From Flavobacterium anhuiense (GTDB taxonomy: Bacteria > Bacteroidota > Bacteroidia > Flavobacteriales > Flavobacteriaceae), in contig NZ_JUIV01000021.1 of the NCBI RefSeq assembly GCF_004151235.1, positions 1-64,000 of the forward strand: a DNA stretch of 64,000 nt, given 5' to 3'. A program made the translations under genes and the position numbers. Positions 18,526 through 25,929 of this stretch are shown one piece after another. Within the stretch, counting starts at the first letter, position 1, and each line of letters starts with the position of its first letter. The notes below the pieces were generated by a model. That model had not been told where the DNA came from, searched no databases, and was given only the letters and a program-made list of their open reading frames with translations.

Positions 18526-20649
18526 GTGAATAAGTTTTTTTTGTCCCTTGTCTTAATTTTTTCATTCTCTATTGTTTTTTCTCAACAAAATGGTAATTCT
18601 TCGGTTCAGCCTGGTTTTACAGCAGAAATGTTTCCAGTTTTTCCTAACTGCAAAAATTTAGATAGTAAAAAATTAGAAACCTGTTTTTATAAAGAAGTTC
18701 AAGATTTTGTTTTTAGCAATTTTCAAGTGCCAGAAAAATTAAAACAGAGCAATTATAAAGGGGCAGTAAAATTACTTTTTGAAGTAAATGGCGAAGGAGA
18801 ATTTAAAGTAATTTATGTTTCTGCTGAAACAGAAGAATTGTCTGAAGAAGCAAAAAGAGTTTTCGGGACATTTCCAAAAATAAAACCTTCAACTTACAAC
18901 GGAAAACCAACGTATTCTAAATACACGATTTCTATTGATATACCGCTAAAAAGTTCTGCACAACTTGCGGCAGAAGCTCAGGCAGCAGCAGAAATAGAAA
19001 AGCAGACGGCAAAACCAATGACAGAATTAGATAGTATCGTGTATAAAAAATACCGAAATCCAGAATTCGATAGTCATTTAAATATTCCTTTTTCGCATAG
19101 TTATTATGCTCAGTTTGATGCAGAGATGAATCAAGTTGGAAGCAATAACCATACAGCTTCTAAGCCGTATACGTATGCTGAGGTTTCAAAGTATTATAAT
19201 TTGAGAGCGGTGAATGAATCGTTGCAGAAAAAAACTTCAACTTGGCTAGGAAGAAAGTGGTGGAATGAAAACCTAGTGCAGATTCAAGGAGAAGATTATT
19301 GGTTTTCTTTAAACCCAATTGTAGATTTACAAATGGGTAAAGCTTCAGATCTGGATGCTTCTTACACTTACGTGAATACTAGAGCTCTTAATTTTAGAGG
19401 AGGTTTAGGAAAACAGATCAACTTTACAACTACATTTTTTGAAAGTCAAGGAAGATTTGCAGGATATTTTAATGATTATGCTGAGTCTATTAAACCATCA
19501 GGAGGAAATCCAGCGATCATTCCTGGAGTTGGAATTGCAAAAAGATTCAAAACAGATGCTTACGATTTCCCTTTAGCGGAAGCGAATATTACTTTCGCAC
19601 CAGGAAAAATATTTGATTTTCAATTAGGTTACGGAAGAAATTTTATTGGGGATGGTTATCGTTCTTTGTTAGAAAGCGATGGAGCAAGTCCGTACCCATA
19701 TTTTAAATTGAACACCAAATTCTGGAAAATCAAATATACTAATACGTACATGTGGATGAAAGATGTTCGTCCAGAAGTAACGGCTGAAAAAACTTACGCG
19801 ACAAAATTTATGGCCAATCACTATTTGAGCTGGAATGTTTCGAATAGAGTAAACTTAGGTTTTTTTGAATCTGTAGTTTGGACAAATACCAATAACAGAG
19901 GTTTTGATGCTAATTTTGTGAATCCAATTATTTTTTACAGAGCAGTAGAATTTGGTTCTTCATCTAAAAGCGGAAATGCGCTTTTAGGAATTACAGGAAA
20001 ATACAAATGGAATAATAGTATAAATCTGTATTCGCAATTTTTGATTGATGAGTTTTCTGTTTCTGATGTTGGGGCAGGAAATCAAAGCTGGAAAAACAAA
20101 TTTGGATTTCAGTTTGGAGCAAAATATTTCAATGCATTTAATGTAAAAGATTTATTAGTACAGGTTGAGTATAATCGTGTGCGTCCTTATGTTTACTCGC
20201 ACAGCGCTGTTATTACAAACTACGGACATAATAATCAAAGTGTTGGTCACCAATGGGGCGGGAATTTTAAAGAACTTATTGCAATTGCGAGATACCATAA
20301 AGGGCGCTGGCTTGCAGATGCTAAGCTGACAGTTGGAACAAGAGGATTAGATTTTGATACTGCACAAGACTCTTATAACTATGGTGGAAATATCTATAAA
20401 AGCTACGATGTAAAACGTCCGTACGATACAGGTGTCAAAATTGGACAAGGAAATAAAACAAATGTTTTTATTGCCGATGTTCAAGGAGGTTATTTAATTA
20501 ATCCAATGACAAATTTGAAACTGTTTGGAAGTTTAATCTACAGAAATTTTGATCCGACTCAAGAAACAGCAACAACTTTTAAACAAAGTACGACTTGGTT
20601 TAGTATTGGTTTACGTTCAGATATTTTTAACTGGTATTTTGATTACTAG
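18526..20649 (+). CDS. remB: RemB-like gliding motility outer-membrane protein
   Basis: The 707-residue protein starts with GTG, giving MNKFFLSL and a signal peptide ending near IVFSQ. Residues about 28-145 resemble a TonB C-terminal domain: FPNCKNLDS, a paired cysteine, FQVPEKLKQ, LFEVNGEGEFK, EEAKRVFGTFP and the YTISIDIPL end. After an Ala/Glu-rich linker, residues about 180-707 are strand-rich with many aromatic residues and WxxW-type segments like Wzi capsule barrels. F. johnsoniae RemB has this description and lies in the same neighbourhood, a few genes after sprA. Its exact role in gliding is unclear. The assignment rests on architecture and context. Confidence 0.75.
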   Translation: MNKFFLSLVLIFSFSIVFSQQNGNSSVQPGFTAEMFPVFPNCKNLDSKKLETCFYKEVQDFVFSNFQVPEKLKQSNYKGAVKLLFEVNGEGEFKVIYVSAETEELSEEAKRVFGTFPKIKPSTYNGKPTYSKYTISIDIPLKSSAQLAAEAQAAAEIEKQTAKPMTELDSIVYKKYRNPEFDSHLNIPFSHSYYAQFDAEMNQVGSNNHTASKPYTYAEVSKYYNLRAVNESLQKKTSTWLGRKWWNENLVQIQGEDYWFSLNPIVDLQMGKASDLDASYTYVNTRALNFRGGLGKQINFTTTFFESQGRFAGYFNDYAESIKPSGGNPAIIPGVGIAKRFKTDAYDFPLAEANITFAPGKIFDFQLGYGRNFIGDGYRSLLESDGASPYPYFKLNTKFWKIKYTNTYMWMKDVRPEVTAEKTYATKFMANHYLSWNVSNRVNLGFFESVVWTNTNNRGFDANFVNPIIFYRAVEFGSSSKSGNALLGITGKYKWNNSINLYSQFLIDEFSVSDVGAGNQSWKNKFGFQFGAKYFNAFNVKDLLVQVEYNRVRPYVYSHSAVITNYGHNNQSVGHQWGGNFKELIAIARYHKGRWLADAKLTVGTRGLDFDTAQDSYNYGGNIYKSYDVKRPYDTGVKIGQGNKTNVFIADVQGGYLINPMTNLKLFGSLIYRNFDPTQETATTFKQSTTWFSIGLRSDIFNWYFDY

Positions 20650-20765
20650 TCTTTTTAATAAGATTTTTCGAAATAATAGTGTTAAAGAATGCTGAGATCT
20701 TAATTTGTAAAGGTTTTATTGAAAAAAATCTATTTTTATAGGTTAATATTCTACAATCTAATTTG

Positions 20766-20773
20766 TACATTTG
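20766..20773 (+). promoter_or_regulatory. Promoter -7 element of the heme O synthase gene
   Basis: TACATTTG matches TAnnTTTG. It lies inside the longest reading frame (which begins with a TTG at 20719) and 35 bases before the TTG at 20809, so it favours the latter start. Confidence 0.6.
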
Positions 20774-20808
20774 CACCACTCAAAAAAAATACACAAAATA
20801 CAACGGTA

Positions 20809-21711
20809 TTGAACGCTGCAAAAAATACATTATCAATCAAATCAATATTTCTAGATTTCAAAGAGATTACTAAAGCTGGTTTGGCTATTAGTGTATTGTT
20901 CTCTTCAATTGCTGGATATTTATTAGGAGTAGATTCTGATCATCCTTTTGAATGGAGTGTTTTGGCTGTTTTGGCAGTTGGCGGTTACTGTATGGTTGGG
21001 GCTTCAAACGCTTTCAATCAAGTAATCGAAAAAGATATCGATTCTCTAATGGATCGTACCAAAAATCGTCCGGTTCCTTCAGGACGTATGTCTCCTAAAG
21101 TAGCTTTATTGGTAGCGAGTCTGCTTACTATTATTGGTATTGCGCTTCTTTATACAATAAACGCGAAGTCTGCAATGTTTGCTGCGATTTCTATATTCTT
21201 ATACACAAGTGTTTATACGCCATTAAAAACAGTAACTTCGTTGTCTGTTTTTGTTGGAGCTTTTCCTGGTGCGATTCCATTCATGCTAGGTTGGGTAGCA
21301 GCGACAGGCGAATTTGGTATTGAGGCAGGAACTTTATTTTTGATTCAATTTTTTTGGCAGTTTCCACACTTTTGGTCTATCGGATGGTTTTTGTATGAAG
21401 ACTATGAGAAAGCAGGAATCTTTATGCTTCCGACAGGTAAAAAAGATAAAGGAACAGCTTTGCAAATCATATTGTATACAATTTGGCTTATCATAGCATC
21501 GTTATTACCAGTATTGGGTTTTACGGGGCAATTGTTTATTTCTCCAATTGCAGCAGTTTTAGTGTTTCTGTTGGGGATTTGGATGCTTTTTTATGCAGTT
21601 CGTTTGTATAAGTTAAGAACTCCAAAAGCAGCGAGAACATTAATGCTGGTGAGTGTTTCTTATATCTCACTTTTGCAGATTGTATTTATAGTAGATAAAT
21701 TTTTAAGATAG
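20809..21711 (+). CDS. ctaB: Protoheme IX farnesyltransferase (heme O synthase)
   Basis: The enzyme adds a farnesyl group to heme B, making heme O for heme-copper oxidases. From the TTG at 20809 it has 300 residues starting MNAAKNTLSIKSIFLDFKEITK. The longer frame from 20719 adds 30 atypical residues and spans a promoter motif. It has about eight to nine membrane segments and the UbiA-family prenyl diphosphate sites: NAFNQVIEKDIDSLMDRTKN followed by RPVPSGR, and a later DYEKAGIFMLPT loop. It leads a run of cytochrome oxidase genes and ends 2 bases before the next ATG. The CyoE name would also apply. Confidence 0.93.
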   Translation: MNAAKNTLSIKSIFLDFKEITKAGLAISVLFSSIAGYLLGVDSDHPFEWSVLAVLAVGGYCMVGASNAFNQVIEKDIDSLMDRTKNRPVPSGRMSPKVALLVASLLTIIGIALLYTINAKSAMFAAISIFLYTSVYTPLKTVTSLSVFVGAFPGAIPFMLGWVAATGEFGIEAGTLFLIQFFWQFPHFWSIGWFLYEDYEKAGIFMLPTGKKDKGTALQIILYTIWLIIASLLPVLGFTGQLFISPIAAVLVFLLGIWMLFYAVRLYKLRTPKAARTLMLVSVSYISLLQIVFIVDKFLR

Positions 21712-21713
21712 TT

Positions 21714-22301
21714 ATGGAAATGACATTAAAAACAAATGAAGAACAAGTAAGAAAATCAAAATCGGCAAAACTGATTCTGCTTTTCGCAATGGTTAGTATG
21801 GCCATGATGTTTGCTGGTTTGACAAGTGCATTTGTAGTAAGTAAATCAAGAGCAGACTGGTTGAAGAATTTCGAACTTCCTTCGGCCTTCTATTGGAGTA
21901 CAGCAGTAATTATTGCTTGTAGCGTTACTTTTCATTTGGCAAAAAAAGCCATTCAGAAAGACAATAGAAGTGCGGTTACAGGATTGCTTCTTGGAACTTT
22001 AGCTTTAGGAGTTTTATTTGTGGTATTGCAATTCAAAGGATTTGGACAAATCGTTGCTGAAGGGTATTACTTTACAGGAGAAGGTAGTTCAATTACTACA
22101 ACTTTCCTTTATGTGGTGACAGTTACACACTTGTTGCACTTAGCTGGCGGATTAATTTCACTTTTAATTATAATTTATAATCATTTTAAACAAAAATACA
22201 ATTCGACTCAAACTCTTGGCATAGAGCTAGGTGCGATGTATTGGCACTTTTTGGATTTATTATGGGTATATTTATTTTTATTTTTATATTTCTTTAAATA
22301 A
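21714..22301 (+). CDS. Cytochrome c oxidase subunit III family protein (short form)
   Basis: The 195-residue membrane protein has about five hydrophobic helices and the subunit III features FAGLTSAFVVSKSRADW, VVTVTHLLHLAGGL and the C-terminal YWHFLDLLWVYLFLFLY, which is the hallmark WHFVD/W-type end. Subunit III stabilises the catalytic subunit and may guide oxygen entry. The gene starts 2 bases after ctaB. A second, longer subunit III follows. Subunits I and II are not in the window, so this is a separate assembly and small-subunit cluster. Confidence 0.88.
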   Translation: MEMTLKTNEEQVRKSKSAKLILLFAMVSMAMMFAGLTSAFVVSKSRADWLKNFELPSAFYWSTAVIIACSVTFHLAKKAIQKDNRSAVTGLLLGTLALGVLFVVLQFKGFGQIVAEGYYFTGEGSSITTTFLYVVTVTHLLHLAGGLISLLIIIYNHFKQKYNSTQTLGIELGAMYWHFLDLLWVYLFLFLYFFK

Positions 22302-22311
22302 GAAAAAAACG

Positions 22312-22319
22312 TAAATTTG
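22312..22319 (+). promoter_or_regulatory. Promoter -7 element of the long subunit III gene
   Basis: TAAATTTG matches TAnnTTTG, 24 bases before the ATG at 22344. It suggests an internal promoter in the oxidase cluster. Confidence 0.5.
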
Positions 22320-22343
22320 GGAACTTTTTAACGAATATCTTTT

Positions 22344-23327
22344 ATGGGAGCGACAGTTACTACTGCAAACAACGACGAAAAAACTTGGGGAGGCGGTCAC
22401 AATGAGCCTTTAGGAGCAAGTTATGGTAAAATGATGATGTGGTTTTTTATCGTATCAGATGCCTTAACATTCTCTGGATTTCTAGGAGCTTATGGTTTTT
22501 CTAGATTTAAATTTATCGAAACTTGGCCTTTGGCTGATGAAGTGTTCACTCACTTCCCATTTATGCATGGTGTTGCGGCTCCAATGTATTATGTAGCTTT
22601 AATGACTTTTATTTTGATCTTTTCTTCTGTAACAATGGTATTAGCTGTTGATGCAGGACACCAATTGAAAAAGACAAAAGTTGCTATTTACATGTTCTTA
22701 ACTATTATTGGAGGTTTAATCTTCGTTGGTTCTCAAGCTTGGGAATGGAAAAACTTCATTAAAGGAGAATATGGTGCAGTTGAAACAGTTGGAGGAAGTT
22801 TACTTCAATTTGTGGATAAAGATGGTAAAAGAGTAGCTTTAGCTGATTTTGCTGTTAAATTGCCAGAGCAAAGAGAAGCTTTAACAAGAAGCAAATCAAC
22901 TTGGTTTATGGAAGATGCTCAGACTCTTCCTACTTACACAGTTGCTGAAGTTCAGGCTGGTTTTAAAGCTCATCCTGAAATTTTAATTAGAACAGAAAAA
23001 CTTACAGATAAAAAGAAAAAGACAATCTTATCAAGAGAAGAATCTGAAAAACATTTAGCTAGTGCTAAATATGTAGTAGAAGGTGCTAACTTGATTAGAA
23101 ACGAGTACGGTAATAAATTATTTGCTGATTTCTTCTTCTTTATTACAGGTTTCCACGGATTCCACGTATTCTCTGGAGTTATCATCAATATCATTATTTT
23201 CTTTAATGTATTATTAGGTACTTACGAGAAGAGAAGAAGCTACGAGATGGTAGAAAAAGTTGGATTATACTGGCACTTCGTAGATTTAGTTTGGGTATTT
23301 GTATTTACAGTTTTCTACCTAGTTTAA
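22344..23327 (+). CDS. Cytochrome c oxidase subunit III with extra soluble insert
   Basis: The 327-residue protein keeps the subunit III helices (MMMWFFIVSDALTFSGFLGA near the start, SQAWEWKNF, FFITGFHGFHVFSG and the C-terminal YWHFVDLVWVFVFTVFYL). Between the helices, residues about 140-245 form a hydrophilic, charged insert that is absent from ordinary subunit III and makes the protein over 100 residues longer. Two subunit III-like genes in tandem, one short and one with an insert, is a flavobacterial arrangement as far as I know. The insert probably lies on one face of the oxidase; its role is unknown. The subunit IV gene follows after 18 bases. Confidence 0.9.
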   Translation: MGATVTTANNDEKTWGGGHNEPLGASYGKMMMWFFIVSDALTFSGFLGAYGFSRFKFIETWPLADEVFTHFPFMHGVAAPMYYVALMTFILIFSSVTMVLAVDAGHQLKKTKVAIYMFLTIIGGLIFVGSQAWEWKNFIKGEYGAVETVGGSLLQFVDKDGKRVALADFAVKLPEQREALTRSKSTWFMEDAQTLPTYTVAEVQAGFKAHPEILIRTEKLTDKKKKTILSREESEKHLASAKYVVEGANLIRNEYGNKLFADFFFFITGFHGFHVFSGVIINIIIFFNVLLGTYEKRRSYEMVEKVGLYWHFVDLVWVFVFTVFYLV

Positions 23328-23345
23328 TTTTAGAATTTAATTATT

Positions 23346-23696
23346 ATGTCACACGAGCACGTATCAAATACAAAAAGAATCTGGTTTGTTTTCGGATTGC
23401 TTTCAGTAGTAACTACAATTGAAGTTATCTTAGGTATCTACAAACCTGCATCATTAGAATTTACTCATTTTATTGGTTTGAATTTGTTAAACTGGATTTT
23501 CTATATCCTTACAATTTTCAAAGCATATTATATTGTATGGGCATTTATGCACATGGAAGGTGAAAAAAGCAGCCTTAGATGGTCTGTAGTTTCTCCTGTT
23601 ATCTTCCTAGTTTTATATTTATTGTTTATTCTGTTAACAGAAGGACATTATATTTATGGGGTTTTTAAAGATTCTACTATTAAATGGAATTTTTAA
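23346..23696 (+). CDS. Cytochrome c oxidase subunit IV family protein
   Basis: The 116-residue protein has three predicted membrane helices and the small-subunit features VSNTKRIWFVFGLLSVVTTIE, YYIVWAFMHMEGE and a C-terminal TEGHYIYG. These match the prokaryotic subunit IV (CyoD-like) family, which helps assemble or stabilise the oxidase. It lies 18 bases after the long subunit III gene and is followed by a strong terminator, ending the first half of the oxidase cluster. Confidence 0.88.
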   Translation: MSHEHVSNTKRIWFVFGLLSVVTTIEVILGIYKPASLEFTHFIGLNLLNWIFYILTIFKAYYIVWAFMHMEGEKSSLRWSVVSPVIFLVLYLLFILLTEGHYIYGVFKDSTIKWNF

Positions 23697-23718
23697 CATG
23701 ATATTAATTCGAAAAGAG

Positions 23719-23742
23719 TCCCGATAACATCGGGATTTTTTT
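23719..23742 (+). terminator. Rho-independent terminator after the oxidase subunit genes
   Basis: Stem TCCCGAT (23719-23725), loop AAC, complement ATCGGGA (23729-23735), then seven T residues. It directly abuts a promoter-like TATTTTTG at 23742. Confidence 0.9.
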
Positions 23743-23749
23743 ATTTTTG
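23742..23749 (+). promoter_or_regulatory. Promoter -7 element of the SCO-region genes
   Basis: TATTTTTG matches TAnnTTTG and lies 26 bases before the ATG at 23776. It begins at the end of the upstream terminator T tract, so termination and re-initiation are back to back. Confidence 0.5.
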
Positions 23750-23775
23750 TACCTCAATAATTCTTCGTTAATACA

Positions 23776-24417
23776 ATGAAAAAAAATATAGTTCTCTTTG
23801 TACTTTTTGTATTGCCAATTGTAGCGTATTTATTTTTTGCTTCTGGTGTAAATAGTTTTACGACACTTCCTGTAATAACACCTAAAGTGGCTGATTTTGG
23901 AAATTGGAATTCATTAAACGGAAAAAAAATCTCCCTTGATAAAAAAATTACTGTATTAGGTTTTTCTGGTACAAACATTCTTGAAAATAGAGGTAATTAT
24001 TTCAACTTAAACGAAAAAATCTACAAACGTTATAATGGTTTTGAAGATCTTCAGTTTGTAGTGCTGTGTCCAACTGGAACTGAAGCGGAAGCTCAAAAAA
24101 TTGTTGATGCTTTGTCTCCTTTTACAGATGTTAAAAACTGGAACTTTGTTTTTGCTCCAAAAGAAGAAATACAGAAGTTCTACGACGGATTGCATTTAAA
24201 AGAAAAACTGAATGAGAATCTTGGAACTTCCAATGTTTATATTATCGATAAAGAACGTAATCTAAGAGGAAGAAAAGATCCAAAAGAGTATAAAGAAGGA
24301 TACGATACTTTTCACCCATCAGAGTTAAGCAATGAAATGCTGGACGACTTCAAGATTATCCTTTACGAATACCGCGCAGCTTTAAAGAAAAATCATAACG
24401 CCACAAAGCAACTTTAA
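23776..24417 (+). CDS. Membrane-anchored thioredoxin-fold-like protein of the oxidase assembly cluster
   Basis: The 213-residue protein has one N-terminal membrane anchor (about residues 4-24). The rest has a thioredoxin-like pattern: KKITVLGFSGTNILEN where a redox CxxC or CxxxC would sit, FVVLCPTGTEAEAQ, and SNVYIIDKERNLRGR. The active-site cysteines of SCO proteins are missing; the single visible cysteine is in VVLCPTG. It lies 11 bases before a true SCO gene. I do not recognise a named family. A degenerate SCO or redox-chaperone relative acting in the periplasm is my inference. Confidence 0.7.
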   Translation: MKKNIVLFVLFVLPIVAYLFFASGVNSFTTLPVITPKVADFGNWNSLNGKKISLDKKITVLGFSGTNILENRGNYFNLNEKIYKRYNGFEDLQFVVLCPTGTEAEAQKIVDALSPFTDVKNWNFVFAPKEEIQKFYDGLHLKEKLNENLGTSNVYIIDKERNLRGRKDPKEYKEGYDTFHPSELSNEMLDDFKIILYEYRAALKKNHNATKQL

Positions 24418-24428
24418 TATCATTTATA

Positions 24429-25115
24429 ATGTTTAAGAACAAATCATATATTGGAATCTCTTTTATCATTCTGATTTTTGGGATTTATGCCATTCCTAAA
24501 ATTGTTGATCGAGTTAAAAACGGTGACGTTGTAAAAGGAAATCGTTTGGATAATGTTGGAGTAAAATCTTCAAAAGAAGCTAAACTTTTGACAATTGGAC
24601 CAGCGCCAAAGTTCGAATTGACAAACCAAGACAATGTAAAAGTTTCAAATGAAACGTATAAAGGAAAAGTATATGTTCTGGAATTTTTCTTTACAACTTG
24701 TCCTTCAATTTGTCCAAAGATGAACATGAGTATGCTGGAGATAGAAAAGACCTTTTTTGGAAATCCAAACTTCGGAATTGTTTCCATTACAATTGATCCA
24801 AAACATGATACGCCTGAGGTTTTAAAAGATCACGCAAAATTGCTTGGAGTGAAGTCTTCTAATTGGAATTTCTTGACTGGGGACAGAAACGTAATTATGG
24901 ATTTGTCTAATAAAGGATTTAATCTTTATGCAGGAGAAAATGATAAAGTAAGTGGTGGATTTGAACATTCTGGTTTGTTTGCTTTAATTGATAAAGATGG
25001 AAACATTCGCTGCAGAAAAGATGAATACGGAAATCCGAATATTTATTATGATGGTCTAGATAAAAAAGGAGTAAGAGATATTCAAGAAGACATTAAAATT
25101 TTATTAGCAGAATAA
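24429..25115 (+). CDS. SCO1/SenC family copper chaperone
   Basis: The 228-residue protein has an N-terminal anchor (about residues 7-24) and a periplasmic thioredoxin-like domain. The copper-binding ligands of the family are present: C91 and C95 in CPSICPK and H180 in GGFEHSGLF. SCO proteins deliver copper to, or reduce, the CuA site of cytochrome c oxidase subunit II. The DUF420 gene begins 2 bases downstream and a degenerate thioredoxin-like gene ends 11 bases upstream, so the three form one assembly operon. Confidence 0.93.
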   Translation: MFKNKSYIGISFIILIFGIYAIPKIVDRVKNGDVVKGNRLDNVGVKSSKEAKLLTIGPAPKFELTNQDNVKVSNETYKGKVYVLEFFFTTCPSICPKMNMSMLEIEKTFFGNPNFGIVSITIDPKHDTPEVLKDHAKLLGVKSSNWNFLTGDRNVIMDLSNKGFNLYAGENDKVSGGFEHSGLFALIDKDGNIRCRKDEYGNPNIYYDGLDKKGVRDIQEDIKILLAE

Positions 25116-25117
25116 AA

Positions 25118-25660
25118 ATGGAAGATAATACTTTAGAGAAAAAATTTAGCAAATTTATTATTGCGGTTTCAATAATAATCCCTGTTGTTGTAGCAATTTT
25201 GTTTGGAGTTAAATTAAAAGATTTTGGAGTTAATGTAGAGCCCCTATCTTTTTTACCTCCTATTTATGCAACTACAAATGGTATTACAGCTGTAGTACTG
25301 GTTTGGGCTGTTTTAGCAATTAAAAAGGGAAACCAAAAATTACACGAAAGATTAATGACTTTTGCAATTGCATTGTCGGTTGCGTTTTTGGTTATGTATG
25401 TAGCGTATCATATGACTTCGGATTCTACAAAGTATGGAGGAGAAGGGGCGTTGCGTTACATTTATTTCTTTATTCTTATAACGCATATTTTACTGTCAAT
25501 TGCCATTATTCCTCTTGTTTTAATTACGTATGTAAGAGCGCTTGCGCAACGTTTTGACCGACATAGAAAAATTGCTAAAATCACTTTTCCGCTTTGGTTA
25601 TATGTGGCAGTAACGGGAGTGATTGTTTATTTAATGATTTCGCCTTATTATGTACACTAA
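25118..25660 (+). CDS. DUF420 family membrane protein
   Basis: The 180-residue protein has about five membrane helices and the histidine-bearing DUF420 segments: LHERLMTFAIALSVAFLVMY with YHM nearby, ILITHILLSIAIIPLVLITY and RHRKIAKITFPLWLYVAVTG. DUF420 proteins occur in cytochrome oxidase clusters and related members act in CuA or heme-related oxidase assembly. Its location between SCO and a small cysteine-containing gene agrees. The end overlaps the start of the next gene by 11 bases. Confidence 0.88.
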   Translation: MEDNTLEKKFSKFIIAVSIIIPVVVAILFGVKLKDFGVNVEPLSFLPPIYATTNGITAVVLVWAVLAIKKGNQKLHERLMTFAIALSVAFLVMYVAYHMTSDSTKYGGEGALRYIYFFILITHILLSIAIIPLVLITYVRALAQRFDRHRKIAKITFPLWLYVAVTGVIVYLMISPYYVH

Positions 25661-25910
25661 AAATAAAATCCAAAAATCAAATTACAAATTCCAAAGTTTC
25701 ATTTTTGGGATTTGTATTTTTTTAATTGGAATTTCAGTTAATGCTCAATGTGCGATGTGTCGTGCTGCGTTAGGTGGAGATTCTAATATTAAAAAAGCTG
25801 AAGCAGTAAATGATGGGATTGTTTACCTAATGGTGATTCCATATTTACTCGTATTGATAATAGGATATTTGATTTATCGAATGTATTCTAAAAAGAAAAA
25901 AGCAGTGTAA
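25650..25910 (+). CDS. Small membrane protein with CAMC motif, signal peptide encoded by a repeat array
   Basis: The 86-residue protein has a signal peptide-like stretch ending near VNAQ (about residue 33), then CAMCRAALG, AVNDGIVYLMVIPYLLVLII (membrane helix) and a lysine-rich tail. The CxxC immediately after the cleavage site could bind metal or heme, or be redox-active, which would fit the oxidase assembly context. I recall similar small proteins beside DUF420 in flavobacteria but no named function. Residues 6-28 are encoded by a 7-nt-period inverted array (25665-25734). It overlaps DUF420 by 11 bases, and its stop codon lies within a terminator stem. Confidence 0.75.
   Translation: MYTKNKIQKSNYKFQSFIFGICIFLIGISVNAQCAMCRAALGGDSNIKKAEAVNDGIVYLMVIPYLLVLIIGYLIYRMYSKKKKAV
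25665..25734. repeat. Inverted heptamer array (unit AAATTCC)
   Basis: Ten consecutive 7-base units without a break in phase: five in direct orientation (AAAATCC, AAAAATC, AAATTAC, AAATTCC, AAAGTTT at 25665-25699) and five in complement (CATTTTT, GGGATTT, GTATTTT, TTTAATT, GGAATTT at 25700-25734). It lies within the coding sequence of the 86-residue protein. Confidence 0.75.
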
Positions 25911-25929
25911 TTTTACACTGCTTTTTTTT
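25896..25929. terminator. Bidirectional terminator between converging genes
   Basis: A 15-bp stem (25896-25910 and 25913-25927) with core GCAGTGTAA has A runs on one side and T runs on the other, so it can end transcription from both directions. It contains the stop codon of the 86-residue gene and touches the stop of the DUF4403 gene. Confidence 0.9.
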
